Shown here piece by piece: positions 9,007-18,131 of a stretch of DNA of 64,000 nt. The notes under the pieces are model-generated. The model did no database searches and was not told the DNA's origin. It worked only from the letters and a program-made list of their open reading frames with translations. Position 1 is the first letter of the stretch. Each line of letters starts with the position of its first letter. Source of the stretch: Nonomuraea endophytica (GTDB lineage: Bacteria; Actinomycetota; Actinomycetes; Streptosporangiales; Streptosporangiaceae). A program made the translations under genes and the position numbers. The DNA lies in the NCBI RefSeq assembly GCF_014203235.1, contig NZ_JACHIN010000022.1:2735-66734 (forward strand). Reading direction: 5' to 3'.

Positions 9007-9061
9007 TTGACCACGACCGGCCATCCATGAATATTTATGGACTCCCACATAAGTCGGGAGT
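9007..9061 (+). promoter_or_regulatory. Promoter with overlapping operator-like palindromes
   Basis: TTGACC (9007-9012), a 17-base spacer and AATATT (9030-9035) form a good vegetative-type promoter for the sugar operon. A near-palindrome, TCCATGAATATTTATGGA (9024-9041, 16 of 18 bases symmetric), covers the -10. A second inverted repeat, ACTCCC-N9-GGGAGT (9041-9061), follows before the start codon. Both are good candidates for ROK repressor binding. Confidence 0.55.
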
Positions 9062-9072
9062 GGAACACATCG

Positions 9073-10320
9073 ATGACCGTAACCATCGCGATCGCCGGCG
9101 CCGGAGCGCGCGGGCAGATCTACGCCAGGGCGGCGGCCGCCTCCGGCCGGGCCCGGGTCGTGGCCGTGGCCGACCCCGATCCGGGGCGCCGCGCGGCCGT
9201 GGCCCGCGAGCACGGGCTGCCCGAGGAGGCCTGCTTCCCCGGCTGGGAGGAGCTGGCCGCGGTGCCGCGGCTGGCCGACGCCGTGGTCATCGCCACCCAG
9301 GATCACCAGCACGCCGATCCCGCCGTCGCCTTCGCCGCGCTCGGCTACGACATGTTGCTGGAGAAGCCCCTGGCTCCGACCGAGAAGGAGGCCCGCCGGA
9401 TCGTCGAGGCGGTCGAGCGGGCCGGGGTGGTGTTCGCCGTGGGCCACGTGCTGCGCTACACGGCGTACACGAGAGAGCTGAAGCGGGTCCTGGCCTCCGG
9501 TGTGCTCGGCGAGATCGCCAGTGTGCAGCACCTGGAGCCGGTGGGGTGGTGGCATCAGGCGCACTCGTTCGTGCGCGGGGCGTGGCGCAACGTGGCCGGA
9601 TCCGGCCCGATGCTGCTCACCAAGTCGTGCCATGACCTCGACTGGCTGCTGCACGTCGTCGGGGACGAGCCCGCCCGGGTCGCCTCCTTCGGCTCGCTGA
9701 TCCACTTCCGTCCCGAGAACCGGCCGGACGGCGCCGCAGACCGCTGCGTGTCGTGCCCGCTGGAGATCGAATCGGCCTGCCCGTACTCGGCCAAGCGGTT
9801 CTACCTGGACATGATCGGGGACCCGGACAAGGAGTTCTGGCCGCTCGGCGCGGTGACCGCCGACGCCAGCGTGGCCGGGGTCACCCGGGCCCTGGAGACG
9901 GGGCCGTACGGGCGCTGTGTCTACGCGGCCGACAACGACGTGGTCGACCAGCAGGTCGTGATCGTGGAGTTCGCCCGCGGCGCGACGGTCGCCTTCACCA
10001 TGACCGCCTTCACCCCGCTCGAACACCGCAAGACCAGGGTCTTCGGCTCGCACGGCTACGCCGAGGGCGACGGCGAATCGATCAGGGTCGTCGACTTCCG
10101 CACCGGCGAGGAGCACACCGTGGACGCCACGGGCGGCGGCGCGTCGCTGGCCGACGGGCACGGCGGCGGCGACGGCGGTCTCGTGGAGGCGTTCGTGGAC
10201 GCCGTGGCCACCCGGGACCAGAGCGGGCTCGGCGGCGACGCCACCGACGCCCTGGCCGGGCACCTGCTGGTGTGGGCGGCGGAGAGAGCCCGCGAGAGCG
10301 GCACGGTGGTGACCCTGTGA
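9073..10320 (+). CDS. Gfo/Idh/MocA-family NAD(P)-dependent oxidoreductase
   Basis: 415 residues. The N-terminal Rossmann fold has TIAIAGAGARGQIYA and an acidic loop VVAVADPDPGRR; the family EKP motif is present (MLLEKPLAPTEKEARRI). A cysteine cluster, CVSCPLEIESACPYSAKRF, follows in the C-terminal domain and is seen in one subgroup of the family. These enzymes oxidise or epimerise sugars, amino-sugars or their glycosides. Being first in an operon with a hexosaminidase and a sugar importer, it probably acts on the imported sugar. ATG 9073 gives the normal N terminus; an in-frame ATG at 9037 lies inside the operator region. Confidence 0.85.
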   Translation: MTVTIAIAGAGARGQIYARAAAASGRARVVAVADPDPGRRAAVAREHGLPEEACFPGWEELAAVPRLADAVVIATQDHQHADPAVAFAALGYDMLLEKPLAPTEKEARRIVEAVERAGVVFAVGHVLRYTAYTRELKRVLASGVLGEIASVQHLEPVGWWHQAHSFVRGAWRNVAGSGPMLLTKSCHDLDWLLHVVGDEPARVASFGSLIHFRPENRPDGAADRCVSCPLEIESACPYSAKRFYLDMIGDPDKEFWPLGAVTADASVAGVTRALETGPYGRCVYAADNDVVDQQVVIVEFARGATVAFTMTAFTPLEHRKTRVFGSHGYAEGDGESIRVVDFRTGEEHTVDATGGGASLADGHGGGDGGLVEAFVDAVATRDQSGLGGDATDALAGHLLVWAAERARESGTVVTL

Positions 10321-11924
10321 CGCTCGTCCCCGCGCCCGTCGCCGCCGTTCCCGGGCAGGGCGTCTTCAGCCTGGGCCCGGCCACCACGCTCACCGCCGAC
10401 CCCGCCCTGGCCCGCGCCGCCGCCTGGCTGCGCGAGGCGCTCACTCCCGCCACCGGCTTATCCCTGCCGGAGGGCCCGGGCGGCATCGAGTTCCGCCAGG
10501 TGAGCGGCCTGGCCGAGGAGGAGTACCGCCTCACCGCCACCCCGGGCCGCGTCCTCATCGAGGCCGCCACCGCACCCGGCGCCTTCTACGGCGCCCAGAC
10601 CCTGCGCCAGCTTCTCGGCCCGGCCGCCTTCCGCGCCGGCCGTACCGCCGAAGGGCCGTGGCGGGTGCCCGCCGTCACGATCGAGGACCGTCCCCGGTAC
10701 GGCTGGCGCGGCTGCCTGATCGACGTGGCCCGGCATTTCCTGCCCAAGCACGACCTGCTGCGCTACATCGACCTGCTGGCCGCCCACAAGCTGAACGTCC
10801 TGCACCTGCACCTGACCGACGACCAGGGCTGGCGGCTGCAGATCAGGAAGTACCCGAAGCTCACCGAGATCGGCGCCTGGCGCCACGAGTCCCCTCTCGG
10901 CGCGAAAAAGCACCGCAGATGGGATGGCCGCCCGCACGGCGGCTACTACACCCAGGACGACATACGGGAGATCGTCTCCTACGCGGCCGACCGTTTCGTC
11001 ACCGTGGTGCCGGAGATCGACCTGCCCGGTCACACGCAGGCCGCCATCGCGGCCTACCCAGAGCTCGGCAACCTGGACGCGACCCTGCCGGTGCGCACCG
11101 AGTGGGGCGTCGGCGAGAACGTGCTCAACGTCGCCGACGCCACCATCGCCTTCTTCAAGGACGTCCTGGACGAGGTGCTGGAGCTCTTCCCCGGCCCGTA
11201 CGTGTGCGTGGGCGGCGACGAGGTGCCCAAGGGCCAGTGGAACGAGAGCGTCCCCGCCAAGGAGCGCATCCGCGAGCTGGACCTGCGCGACGCCGAGGAA
11301 CTGCAGAGCTGGTTCGTGCGCCGCTTCACCGACTACCTCATCGCCCGCGGCCGCAAGCCCGTCGGCTGGGACGAACTGCTGGCCGGCGGGCTGCCGCCCG
11401 GCCTGACGGTGGCCGCCTGGCGCGGGCAGGCGTGCGCGGCCATGGCCGCGCGGGCCGGTCACGACGTGGTGGTCTCGCCCTTCGCCGAGACCTACCTGGA
11501 CTTCCGGCAGGCCGAGGGCGAGCAGGAGCCGGTCGCGATCGGCAGCGTGACCGGGCTGCGCGCCGTGCACGGGTTCGACCCGGTGCCGGCCGGGCTCTCG
11601 GCGGCCGAACGCGAGCGGGTGCTGGGGGCGCAGGCGGCGCTGTGGACCGAGCACATCGACTCGCCCCGGCTGCTGGACTACATGGCCTTCCCCCGCCTGG
11701 CCGCGTTCGCGGAGGCGGTGTGGAACGACGGGCGCGACTTCGAGGACTTCCTCGGCCGCCTCGCCGTACACGAAAGGCGGCTGGACGCGCTGGGCGTGGA
11801 GTATCGCCCGGCCGGCGGGCCGCACCCCTGGCAGCGGCGTCCTGACGCGCCGGGCCACCCACGGACCCGGGCGGAGATCGACGCAGAGCTCGCCGCCTGG
11901 ACGGCCAACCTTCGATGGCCGTAG
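10317..11924 (+). CDS. Beta-N-acetylhexosaminidase, glycoside hydrolase family 20
   Basis: 535 residues: a GH20b-like N domain, then the TIM barrel (YGWRGCLIDVARHF, LNVLHLHLTDDQGWRLQIRKYP). The catalytic Asp-Glu pair is D301-E302 in CVGGDEVPK. The enzyme cleaves terminal GlcNAc or GalNAc using the substrate acetamido group. I see no signal peptide, so it is probably cytosolic and cleaves imported oligosaccharides such as chitobiose. The start is GTG 10317, overlapping the upstream stop as GTGA, which indicates translational coupling. The reading frame is open far upstream but only as a shadow of the oxidoreductase. Confidence 0.9.
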   Translation: MTLVPAPVAAVPGQGVFSLGPATTLTADPALARAAAWLREALTPATGLSLPEGPGGIEFRQVSGLAEEEYRLTATPGRVLIEAATAPGAFYGAQTLRQLLGPAAFRAGRTAEGPWRVPAVTIEDRPRYGWRGCLIDVARHFLPKHDLLRYIDLLAAHKLNVLHLHLTDDQGWRLQIRKYPKLTEIGAWRHESPLGAKKHRRWDGRPHGGYYTQDDIREIVSYAADRFVTVVPEIDLPGHTQAAIAAYPELGNLDATLPVRTEWGVGENVLNVADATIAFFKDVLDEVLELFPGPYVCVGGDEVPKGQWNESVPAKERIRELDLRDAEELQSWFVRRFTDYLIARGRKPVGWDELLAGGLPPGLTVAAWRGQACAAMAARAGHDVVVSPFAETYLDFRQAEGEQEPVAIGSVTGLRAVHGFDPVPAGLSAAERERVLGAQAALWTEHIDSPRLLDYMAFPRLAAFAEAVWNDGRDFEDFLGRLAVHERRLDALGVEYRPAGGPHPWQRRPDAPGHPRTRAEIDAELAAWTANLRWP

Positions 11925-11950
11925 TCACACCCCCTGTTTGGAGAACGACC

Positions 11951-13195
11951 ATGCGTAAGCGCCTGCCCATCGCCGGGCTGCTCGGACTGGCCCTGTTGGC
12001 GTCCGGCTGCGGTTCCAGCGAGCCGGAGAAGTCCGGGAACGTCGAGATCAGTTATGCGCTGTGGGAGAAGAACGACGCCCCCGCCGCCCAGAAGATCATC
12101 GACGCGTTCCAGAAGGCCAACCCCGGCGTCACGGTCAAGCTGGAGATCACCCCCTGGGACCAGTACTGGACCAAGCTCCAGACCGCGGCGGCCGGCGGGG
12201 CGGCGCCCGACGTGTTCTGGATGAGCAGCCTCAACGTCCGCATGTACGCCAAGGGCGGCGTCATCGCCGCGGCCGACGAGAGCAAGACGACCGGCTTCAC
12301 TCCGGCCACCGTCGCCGGATACCGCTACGACGGCAAGCTGTGGGCGCTGCCGTTCAGTGTGAGCCTGCCCGCGCTCTGGTACGACAAGAAGCTCTTCGAC
12401 GCCGCCGGCGTGAAATATCCGACCGCCGACTGGACCTGGGACGACGTCAAGGCCGCCGCCAAGAAGCTGACCGACCCGGCCAAGAAGCAGTGGGGCATCA
12501 TGACCCCGATGTGGGACCAGGGCGGGTTCTACAACACGATGATCCAGGCCGGCGGGCGCGTGCTGTCGGCCGACGGCAAGAAGTCCGGCTTCGACGAGGC
12601 CGGCTCCATCCAGGGCCTGGAGTTCTGGACCGACCTGATGATCAAGGACAAGGTCGCGCCGCAGGCCCAGGTCTACAACGACACCGAGCCGCTGCAGCTC
12701 TTCCAGACCGGCAAGATCGGCATGCAGTACGGCGGGTCCTGGTTCGCCGCCACCTACGCCGCCAACCCCGAGGTGAAGTCCCGGGTCGACCTGGTCCCGC
12801 TGCCCAAGGGCCCGGCCCAGGAAGGCGTGATCGTGGCCTCGCTGGCCAACGCGGTCTCGGCCAAGACCGAGCACCCGAAGGAGGCCACCGCCTTCGCCGC
12901 CTTCTTCGCCTCCGAGGAAGGCCAGAAGATCTTCAGCGACGCGGGCGGCGCCTCCATCTCGGCCCGCGAGGGCACCCAGGACGGCTTCTACAAGGCCTAC
13001 CCCGACTTCAACCTGAAGGGCCTGTTCGAGGGCTCGATGCCGCACGGCGTGGAGTACCCCGTGACGCTCGACACCGCGAAATGGCAGGACGTGCAGAACA
13101 AGCTGCTGGTCGACGCCTGGACGGGCAAGCGGCCGACGGCCGACGTGGCCAAGGACATCGCGGTCAAGATGAACGAGATCCTGGCGAAGGAGTGA
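11951..13195 (+). CDS. ABC transporter sugar-binding lipoprotein
   Basis: 414 residues. The signal peptide ends in a lipobox, LLASGC, followed by a short Ser-rich linker; the mature protein is an extracytoplasmic family-1 solute-binding protein (ISYALWEKNDAPAAQKIIDAF, PDVFWMS, LPFSVSLPALWYDKKLF). It is anchored to the outer face of the membrane and passes sugar to the two permeases downstream. The operon partners (GH20, oxidoreductase) suggest an N-acetyl-amino-sugar oligosaccharide. ATG 11951 has GGAG upstream and gives a proper signal peptide; the frame is open from 11915. Confidence 0.88.
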   Translation: MRKRLPIAGLLGLALLASGCGSSEPEKSGNVEISYALWEKNDAPAAQKIIDAFQKANPGVTVKLEITPWDQYWTKLQTAAAGGAAPDVFWMSSLNVRMYAKGGVIAAADESKTTGFTPATVAGYRYDGKLWALPFSVSLPALWYDKKLFDAAGVKYPTADWTWDDVKAAAKKLTDPAKKQWGIMTPMWDQGGFYNTMIQAGGRVLSADGKKSGFDEAGSIQGLEFWTDLMIKDKVAPQAQVYNDTEPLQLFQTGKIGMQYGGSWFAATYAANPEVKSRVDLVPLPKGPAQEGVIVASLANAVSAKTEHPKEATAFAAFFASEEGQKIFSDAGGASISAREGTQDGFYKAYPDFNLKGLFEGSMPHGVEYPVTLDTAKWQDVQNKLLVDAWTGKRPTADVAKDIAVKMNEILAKE

Positions 13196-14067
13196 AAAGC
13201 AGAGAACGGCTCTGGGGCTACGCGCTGATCGCCCCGATGGCCCTGGGCCTGGCCGTGTTCTACGTCTGGCCGATCGCGCAGACGCTCTACCTCAGCTTCA
13301 CCGAGTCCGGCGTGTTCGGCGGGCAGACCTGGGTCGGCCTGGACAACTACACCGCGCTCGCCGCCGACGAGGAGATGACGGGCGCGCTGGGCAACACGCT
13401 GCTGTACGCGGCGCTGATGCTGGCGGGCGTGCCCCTGTCGATCGTGGTCGCGGCGCTGCTCAACGTACGCGGGCTGCGCGGGCTGGGCTTCTACCGCACG
13501 ATCTACTTCCTGCCCGTGGTCACCATGCCCGCGGCCGTGGGCCTGACCTGGCGCTACCTCTACAACGGCGACTTCGGGCCGATCAACCAGCTCCTCGCGG
13601 CGGTCGGGATCGACGGCCCGTACTGGGTGGCCGACCCCGACGTGGCGATCTACGCCCTGGCCCTCGTCGGCGTCTGGAGCTCCATCGGGTACAACGCGGT
13701 GCTGTTCCTGGCCGGGCTCCAGGGCATCCCCCGCCACTACTACGAGGCGGCCGAGATCGACGGGGCCGGGCGGCTGCGCCAGTTCTTCCGCATCACGCTG
13801 CCGCTGCTCACCCCGACCACCTTCTTCGTCATCGTCATCACCATGATCAACGCGCTGCAGGTCTTCGACCTCGTCTACCTCATCTTCGACCTCAAGAGCC
13901 CGGCGCTGCCCGGCGCCCGCACGATCGTCTACTTCTTCTTCGAGCAGGGCTTCCTGAAGAACCAGCGCGGCTACGCGGCCGCGATCGCCGTCGTGCTGCT
14001 CGGCCTGATCCTCGTGCTCACCGCGATCCAGTTCAGGCTGCAGAAGAGGTGGGTGCACTATGCGTAG
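13192..14067 (+). CDS. ABC sugar transporter permease (MalF-like)
   Basis: 291 residues with about six transmembrane segments, the first at YALIAPMALGLAVFYVWPIA. The EAA loop (YYEAAEIDGAGRLRQFFRITLPLL) contacts the ATPase. The start is GTG 13192, overlapping the binding-protein stop as GTGA; AAGGAG lies directly against the start, so coupling rather than normal initiation is likely. Confidence 0.88.
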   Translation: MKSRERLWGYALIAPMALGLAVFYVWPIAQTLYLSFTESGVFGGQTWVGLDNYTALAADEEMTGALGNTLLYAALMLAGVPLSIVVAALLNVRGLRGLGFYRTIYFLPVVTMPAAVGLTWRYLYNGDFGPINQLLAAVGIDGPYWVADPDVAIYALALVGVWSSIGYNAVLFLAGLQGIPRHYYEAAEIDGAGRLRQFFRITLPLLTPTTFFVIVITMINALQVFDLVYLIFDLKSPALPGARTIVYFFFEQGFLKNQRGYAAAIAVVLLGLILVLTAIQFRLQKRWVHYA

Positions 14068-14869
14068 GACCTGGCCCGCGCACGTGACGCTGATCGCCGG
14101 GGCGCTGGTCATGCTGGCGCCCTTCGTGTGGCAGCTCATCGTCTCCCTGCAGACGCTCAGCGACTCGCTGCGGGTGCCGCCGGTGCTCGTGCCGTCGTGG
14201 CGGTGGGAGAACTTCGCCGACGTGTTCAAGACGGTGCCGCTCGGGCGGCAGTTCCTCAACACCGTCGTGGTCACCGTCGCGATCACCGCCGGGCAGCTGC
14301 TGCTGTGCTCGCTGGCCGCCTTCGCCTTCGCCCGGCTGCGCTTCCCCGGCCGCGGCGCCATCTTCATGGTGTTCCTGGCCGTGCTCATGGTGCCGCAGGA
14401 GCTGTTCCTGCTGCCCCGCTACGAGATCATGCAGGGCCTCGGCTGGCTCAACACGCTGCAGGCGCTCATCGCGCCCGGCTTGTTCGGCGCCTTCGGGACG
14501 TTCCTGCTGCGGCAGTTCTTCCTCACCCTGCCCACCGAACTGGACGAGGCCGCCCGCCTCGACGGCGCCAACCCGCTGCAGATCTACTGGCACGTCATGC
14601 TCCCGCTGGTCAAGCCGGGGCTGCTGGCGCTCGGCCTGCTCAGCGTCATGTGGTCGTGGAGCAGCCTGCTGTGGCCCCTCGTCGTCAACACCGATCCCGA
14701 GCAGATGACGCTGGCCGCCGGGCTCGCCTCGCTGCGCGGCCAGTTCCAGACCAACTTCCCGATCCTGTTCGCCGGATCGATCGTCGCCTCGCTGCCCGTC
14801 ATCGTGCTCTTCGTGATCATGCAGCGGCAGCTCATCGCCGGAATCGCATTCACCGGAACGAAGGGATAG
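14060..14869 (+). CDS. ABC sugar transporter permease (MalG-like)
   Basis: 269 residues with six predicted transmembrane segments and the EAA loop LDEAARLDGANPLQIYWHVM. It forms a heterodimer with the previous permease. ATG 14060 overlaps that gene by eight bases and is preceded by AAGAGGTGG. No ATPase gene is present in the operon. In Streptomyces, such importers share the general ATPase MsiK, and the same is likely here. Confidence 0.88.
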   Translation: MRRTWPAHVTLIAGALVMLAPFVWQLIVSLQTLSDSLRVPPVLVPSWRWENFADVFKTVPLGRQFLNTVVVTVAITAGQLLLCSLAAFAFARLRFPGRGAIFMVFLAVLMVPQELFLLPRYEIMQGLGWLNTLQALIAPGLFGAFGTFLLRQFFLTLPTELDEAARLDGANPLQIYWHVMLPLVKPGLLALGLLSVMWSWSSLLWPLVVNTDPEQMTLAAGLASLRGQFQTNFPILFAGSIVASLPVIVLFVIMQRQLIAGIAFTGTKG

Positions 14870-14876
14870 ATCCTCC

Positions 14877-16571
14877 ATGCGTCGTTTACCCCTGCTGATA
14901 GGCGCGGCCGCCCTCGTGGCGCTCACCGCGCAGCCCGCCTCCGCCGCCGGGCGCCAGCCCATCGACGTGCAACTGCTGTCCATCACCGACTTCCACGGCT
15001 ACATCACCCCGCAGAACAACGCCGCCGACGGCACGATCAAGGACGGCGCGGGCAACACGCTGATGGTGGGCGGCGCGCCGTACGTCTCGACCCACCTGAA
15101 GAATCTGCGGAACGGCAAGCGCAACACCGTCACCTTCACCACCGGAGACGACTTCAGCGGCTGGCCCGTGGAGGTCTCCCACCACGCGGACGAGCCGACC
15201 GTCGAGTTCCTGAACCGGATCGGCGTGCAGTTCACCGCGGCGGGCAACCACGAGTTCGACCGGTCGCTGGAGTTCACCCGCGACCACATGGGCAAGGGCC
15301 GGTGCTTCGGCGAGGTCGGCCTGGACAGCTGCTTCACCGACTCCTCCGGCAGGCGCTTCCCCGGCGCCCGCTACGAGATCTCCTCGGCCAACATGACCCG
15401 CAAGGGCAGCACCCGGCCGGTGCTGGAGCCGTTCGTGATCAAGCGTTTCCAGGGCGTGCCGGTGGGCTTCATCAACCTCACCACGCCCACGACGGTCGCC
15501 GGCTCGACCTCCTACCAGCCCACGCTGGACAACCTGCCGCTGGTGGAGACGGCCAACAAGTACGCCGCGATCCTCAAGCGGATGGGCGTGGAGGCCATCG
15601 TCGCCAACGTGCACGAGGGCGGCGCCGCCGGCCAGGACTTCAACGGCTGCGGGCCGACCAAGAGCGGCCCGATCTGGGACTTCGCCCGCGACGCCTCGCC
15701 CGACATCGACGCGATCGTCACCGGCCACTGGCACTGGTTCTTCAACTGCTCGCTGCCCGACCCGGCGGGCAACCTCCGCCCGGTCGTGGAGGCGGCCAAC
15801 CACGGCCGGCTCATCAACGAGATCAACCTGAAGATCGACCGCCGCACCCGCGACGTGATCAGGCCGGCCACGACCGCGCGCAACCACCCCGTCACCCGCG
15901 ACGTGCCCGCCGACCCCGAGATGGTCGCGATGGTCGACTACTGGAACGGCAAGGCCAAGGTCACCGGCGCCCGCCAGATCGGCACGCTGACCGGCGACGT
16001 GACCAGGGTGCGCGACGCCGACGGCGAGAGCACGCTGGGCAACCTCGTGGCCGACGCGGAGAAGGCCGCCTCCGACGGCGCCGACCTGGCGATGGTCGCG
16101 GTGGCGCCGGTGAAGGGCTCCAACTCGCTGCGCGGCGACCTCAAGGCCGGTGCGGTCACCTTCGCCCAGGCGTGGGCGGCGTGGGGCTACGCCAACCCGG
16201 TGCTGACCGTGTCGGTGAAGGGCGCCCAGGTCGATCAGGCGCTGGAGCAGCAGTGGCAGACGCAGCCGGACGGGACGGTCCGGTTCGCCCCGCTGGCCGT
16301 TTCAGGAAATGTCCGCTTCTCGTATGACGTGCGGAAGCCGGTGGGCGAGCGCGTCGAGAACGTGCTCATCGACGGCAAGCCGCTCGACGCCGCCCGCGGC
16401 TACCGGCTGGCCGCCCTGGCCTACACGCTGATCGGCGCCGACGGCTACACCGCCTTCACCGGCTACACCGACACCGTGCGCGGGCCCCGCGACTACGAGG
16501 CCCTGCGCTCCTACCTCGGCACCGGGCCGCTGAGCCCGCCCGCCCTGGACCGGGCGCAGCCGCTCCTCTAG
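14877..16571 (+). CDS. Secreted 5'-nucleotidase / bifunctional metallophosphatase
   Basis: 564 residues with a signal peptide (LLIGAAALVALTAQPASAA). The metallophosphatase domain has DFHGY, TGDDFSGW, GNHEFDRS, and the metal-ligand motif GHWHWFF; a C-terminal 5'-nucleotidase substrate domain follows (ADAEKAASDGADLAMV, AYTLIGADGYTAF). It probably releases phosphate and nucleosides from extracellular nucleotides or UDP-sugars. The start is only seven bases after the permease stop, so it seems to belong to the sugar operon, which is unusual. It ends overlapping the stop of the convergent exporter gene. Confidence 0.85.
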   Translation: MRRLPLLIGAAALVALTAQPASAAGRQPIDVQLLSITDFHGYITPQNNAADGTIKDGAGNTLMVGGAPYVSTHLKNLRNGKRNTVTFTTGDDFSGWPVEVSHHADEPTVEFLNRIGVQFTAAGNHEFDRSLEFTRDHMGKGRCFGEVGLDSCFTDSSGRRFPGARYEISSANMTRKGSTRPVLEPFVIKRFQGVPVGFINLTTPTTVAGSTSYQPTLDNLPLVETANKYAAILKRMGVEAIVANVHEGGAAGQDFNGCGPTKSGPIWDFARDASPDIDAIVTGHWHWFFNCSLPDPAGNLRPVVEAANHGRLINEINLKIDRRTRDVIRPATTARNHPVTRDVPADPEMVAMVDYWNGKAKVTGARQIGTLTGDVTRVRDADGESTLGNLVADAEKAASDGADLAMVAVAPVKGSNSLRGDLKAGAVTFAQAWAAWGYANPVLTVSVKGAQVDQALEQQWQTQPDGTVRFAPLAVSGNVRFSYDVRKPVGERVENVLIDGKPLDAARGYRLAALAYTLIGADGYTAFTGYTDTVRGPRDYEALRSYLGTGPLSPPALDRAQPLL

Positions 16572-17341
16572 GCGACGCGTTCGCTGGTCTGGCGTCCGAA
16601 CTGCCACGCTCCCACCACGAGCAGCAGCGCGGACGCCAGCACCAGCGCGCCCATCGCCACCGGCAGCCCGGCGCTCCAGCCGTCCAGCATCAGCAGCCGC
16701 ATCGCCTCGATCGCGTACGTGAGCGGGTTGGCCCTGGCCACGACCTGCATCCAGGCGGGCATCGCGGTCAGCGGCACGAAGGCGTTGGACATGAACAGCA
16801 GCGGCAGCGAGGCGAACCCGGTCACCGCGAAGAACGTGCCGTGCGAGGGGACCGCGCAGGCCAGCGCCATGGCCGCCGCCGTCATCGCCAGCGTCAGCAG
16901 CGCCGCGGTGACCAGGATCGCCAGCACGCCGGCCAGGCCGGTGGCCGGCCGTACCCCCAGCACGAGCGCGACGAGCAGGATGACCAGCACCTGCGCCGAG
17001 TTCATGCCCATCTGGAAGACGAAGCGCGAGACGATCAGCGAGCTGCGCCTGATCGGCATGCTCATCAGCTTGTCGAGGTAGCCCGTCTCCTTGTCGAACA
17101 GCAGCGGCATCGCCGCGCTCACCCCGTTGCCGACGACGGTGAAGGCGATGATGCCGGGCACCGCGAAGGCGAGATAGTCGGTGGTGCCCACGACCCGGGC
17201 GTCCATGGCGCCGCCCAGCGAGCCGGCGAAGAACACCAGCCACACCGCCGGCTGGAGCACGCTGAACAGCAGGTTCAGCCGCTCGCGCAGGGTCATCAGC
17301 AGCCAGCGCCGCGACAGCGCCAGCACCTCCTGGGCCCACAT
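16568..17341 (-). CDS. ABC-2 type export permease (DrrB-like)
   Basis: 257 residues with six transmembrane segments and the ABC-2 signature region around PLLFDKETGYLDKLMSMPIRRSS. It pairs with the ATPase encoded just upstream. ATG 17341 overlaps the ATPase stop (TGATG), and a GTG one codon earlier is an alternative. The substrate is unknown: the family exports drugs, lipids and polyketides. Confidence 0.87.
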   Translation of the reverse strand: MWAQEVLALSRRWLLMTLRERLNLLFSVLQPAVWLVFFAGSLGGAMDARVVGTTDYLAFAVPGIIAFTVVGNGVSAAMPLLFDKETGYLDKLMSMPIRRSSLIVSRFVFQMGMNSAQVLVILLVALVLGVRPATGLAGVLAILVTAALLTLAMTAAAMALACAVPSHGTFFAVTGFASLPLLFMSNAFVPLTAMPAWMQVVARANPLTYAIEAMRLLMLDGWSAGLPVAMGALVLASALLLVVGAWQFGRQTSERVA

Positions 17342-18093
17342 CACGCGGCCTCTTCGCGCAGCGCGTGGCCGGTGTGGCGCAGGAAGACCTCGTCCAGGCT
17401 GTCGGCGCCGATCGCCGCCTTGAGCTCGGCCGGGGTGCCCGAGACGACCTCGCGGCCGTGGTCGATGATGGTCAGCCGGTCGCACAGGCGGTCGGCCTCG
17501 TCCATGTAGTTGGTGGCCAGCAGGACGGTCATGCCCTCCTGGCAGAGCTGCCTGATGTGGTCCCAGACGTGGTGGCGCGACTGCACGTCCAGGCCCAGCG
17601 TCGGCTCGTCGAGGATGAGCAGCTCGGGCCGGTGCAGCAGGCCGCAGGCCAGCTCCAGCCGCTTCTGCATGCCGCCGGAGTAGGCCTGCACCAGGCGGTC
17701 GGCGTGGGCGCTCAGGCCCACGAGCTCCAGGACCTCGGCGGCCCTGGCCTTCACCCGCTTCCTGGGCACGTGGTAGAGGGCCGCCTCGATCTCGGTCTTC
17801 TCCCGGCCGGTGAGCATGTAGTAGCCCATCGGGGAGACCTGCTGCATGACGTAGCCGATGCGCAGGCGTACGTCGCCGGCCGCGCGCACCACGTCGAAGC
17901 CGCACACCCGCGCCGTGCCCGAGCTGGGCGGGAGCAGGGTGGCCAGCATGCGGATGGTCGTTGTCTTGCCGGCGCCGTTGGGACCCAGCAGGCCGACGAC
18001 CTCACCGGCGCCGGCCGTGAGGGTCAGCTCGTCAACAGCGGTGCTCTGCCCGAAGCGGCGGCTGAGCCGCTCCACGTCGATGATCATTCCCAT
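17341..18093 (-). CDS. ABC transporter ATPase (DrrA-like)
   Basis: 250 residues with Walker A (GPNGAGKTT), a Q-loop (YVMQQ), signature (YSGGMQKRL), Walker B (LLILDEPT) and the switch region. The switch is LATNYMDEAD: the usual switch histidine of THYMEEA is an Asn here. That substitution could slow ATP turnover. The start may be ATG 18093 or ATG 18087. It forms a two-gene operon with the permease and has an operator-like palindrome just upstream. Confidence 0.87.
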   Translation of the reverse strand: MGMIIDVERLSRRFGQSTAVDELTLTAGAGEVVGLLGPNGAGKTTTIRMLATLLPPSSGTARVCGFDVVRAAGDVRLRIGYVMQQVSPMGYYMLTGREKTEIEAALYHVPRKRVKARAAEVLELVGLSAHADRLVQAYSGGMQKRLELACGLLHRPELLILDEPTLGLDVQSRHHVWDHIRQLCQEGMTVLLATNYMDEADRLCDRLTIIDHGREVVSGTPAELKAAIGADSLDEVFLRHTGHALREEAA

Positions 18094-18109
18094 GGACGCA
18101 CCCCAAGTA

Positions 18110-18127
18110 CTTAACGGATGCGTTAAG
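18110..18127. promoter_or_regulatory. Operator-like palindrome upstream of the exporter operon
   Basis: CTTAACG-GATG-CGTTAAG is a perfect 7-bp inverted repeat with a 4-base spacer. It sits 17-34 bases upstream of the ATPase start, immediately downstream of a -10-like TATGCT on the minus strand (18131-18126). Size and position fit a TetR-type repressor site. Confidence 0.55.
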
Positions 18128-18131
18128 CATA

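Noticed and set aside
7482..9086. 534-residue Arg/Pro-rich frame on the minus strand
   Set aside because: Shadow of the ROK gene in another frame. It has no conserved motif.
9753..10316. Long N-terminal extension of the GH20 enzyme
   Set aside because: Arg-rich shadow of the oxidoreductase. GTG 10317 with a GTGA overlap gives the proper start.
12061..13191. Extended permease reading from inside the binding-protein gene
   Set aside because: Residues before GTG 13192 are a basic shadow of the lipoprotein, and the first membrane helix begins right after the GTG.
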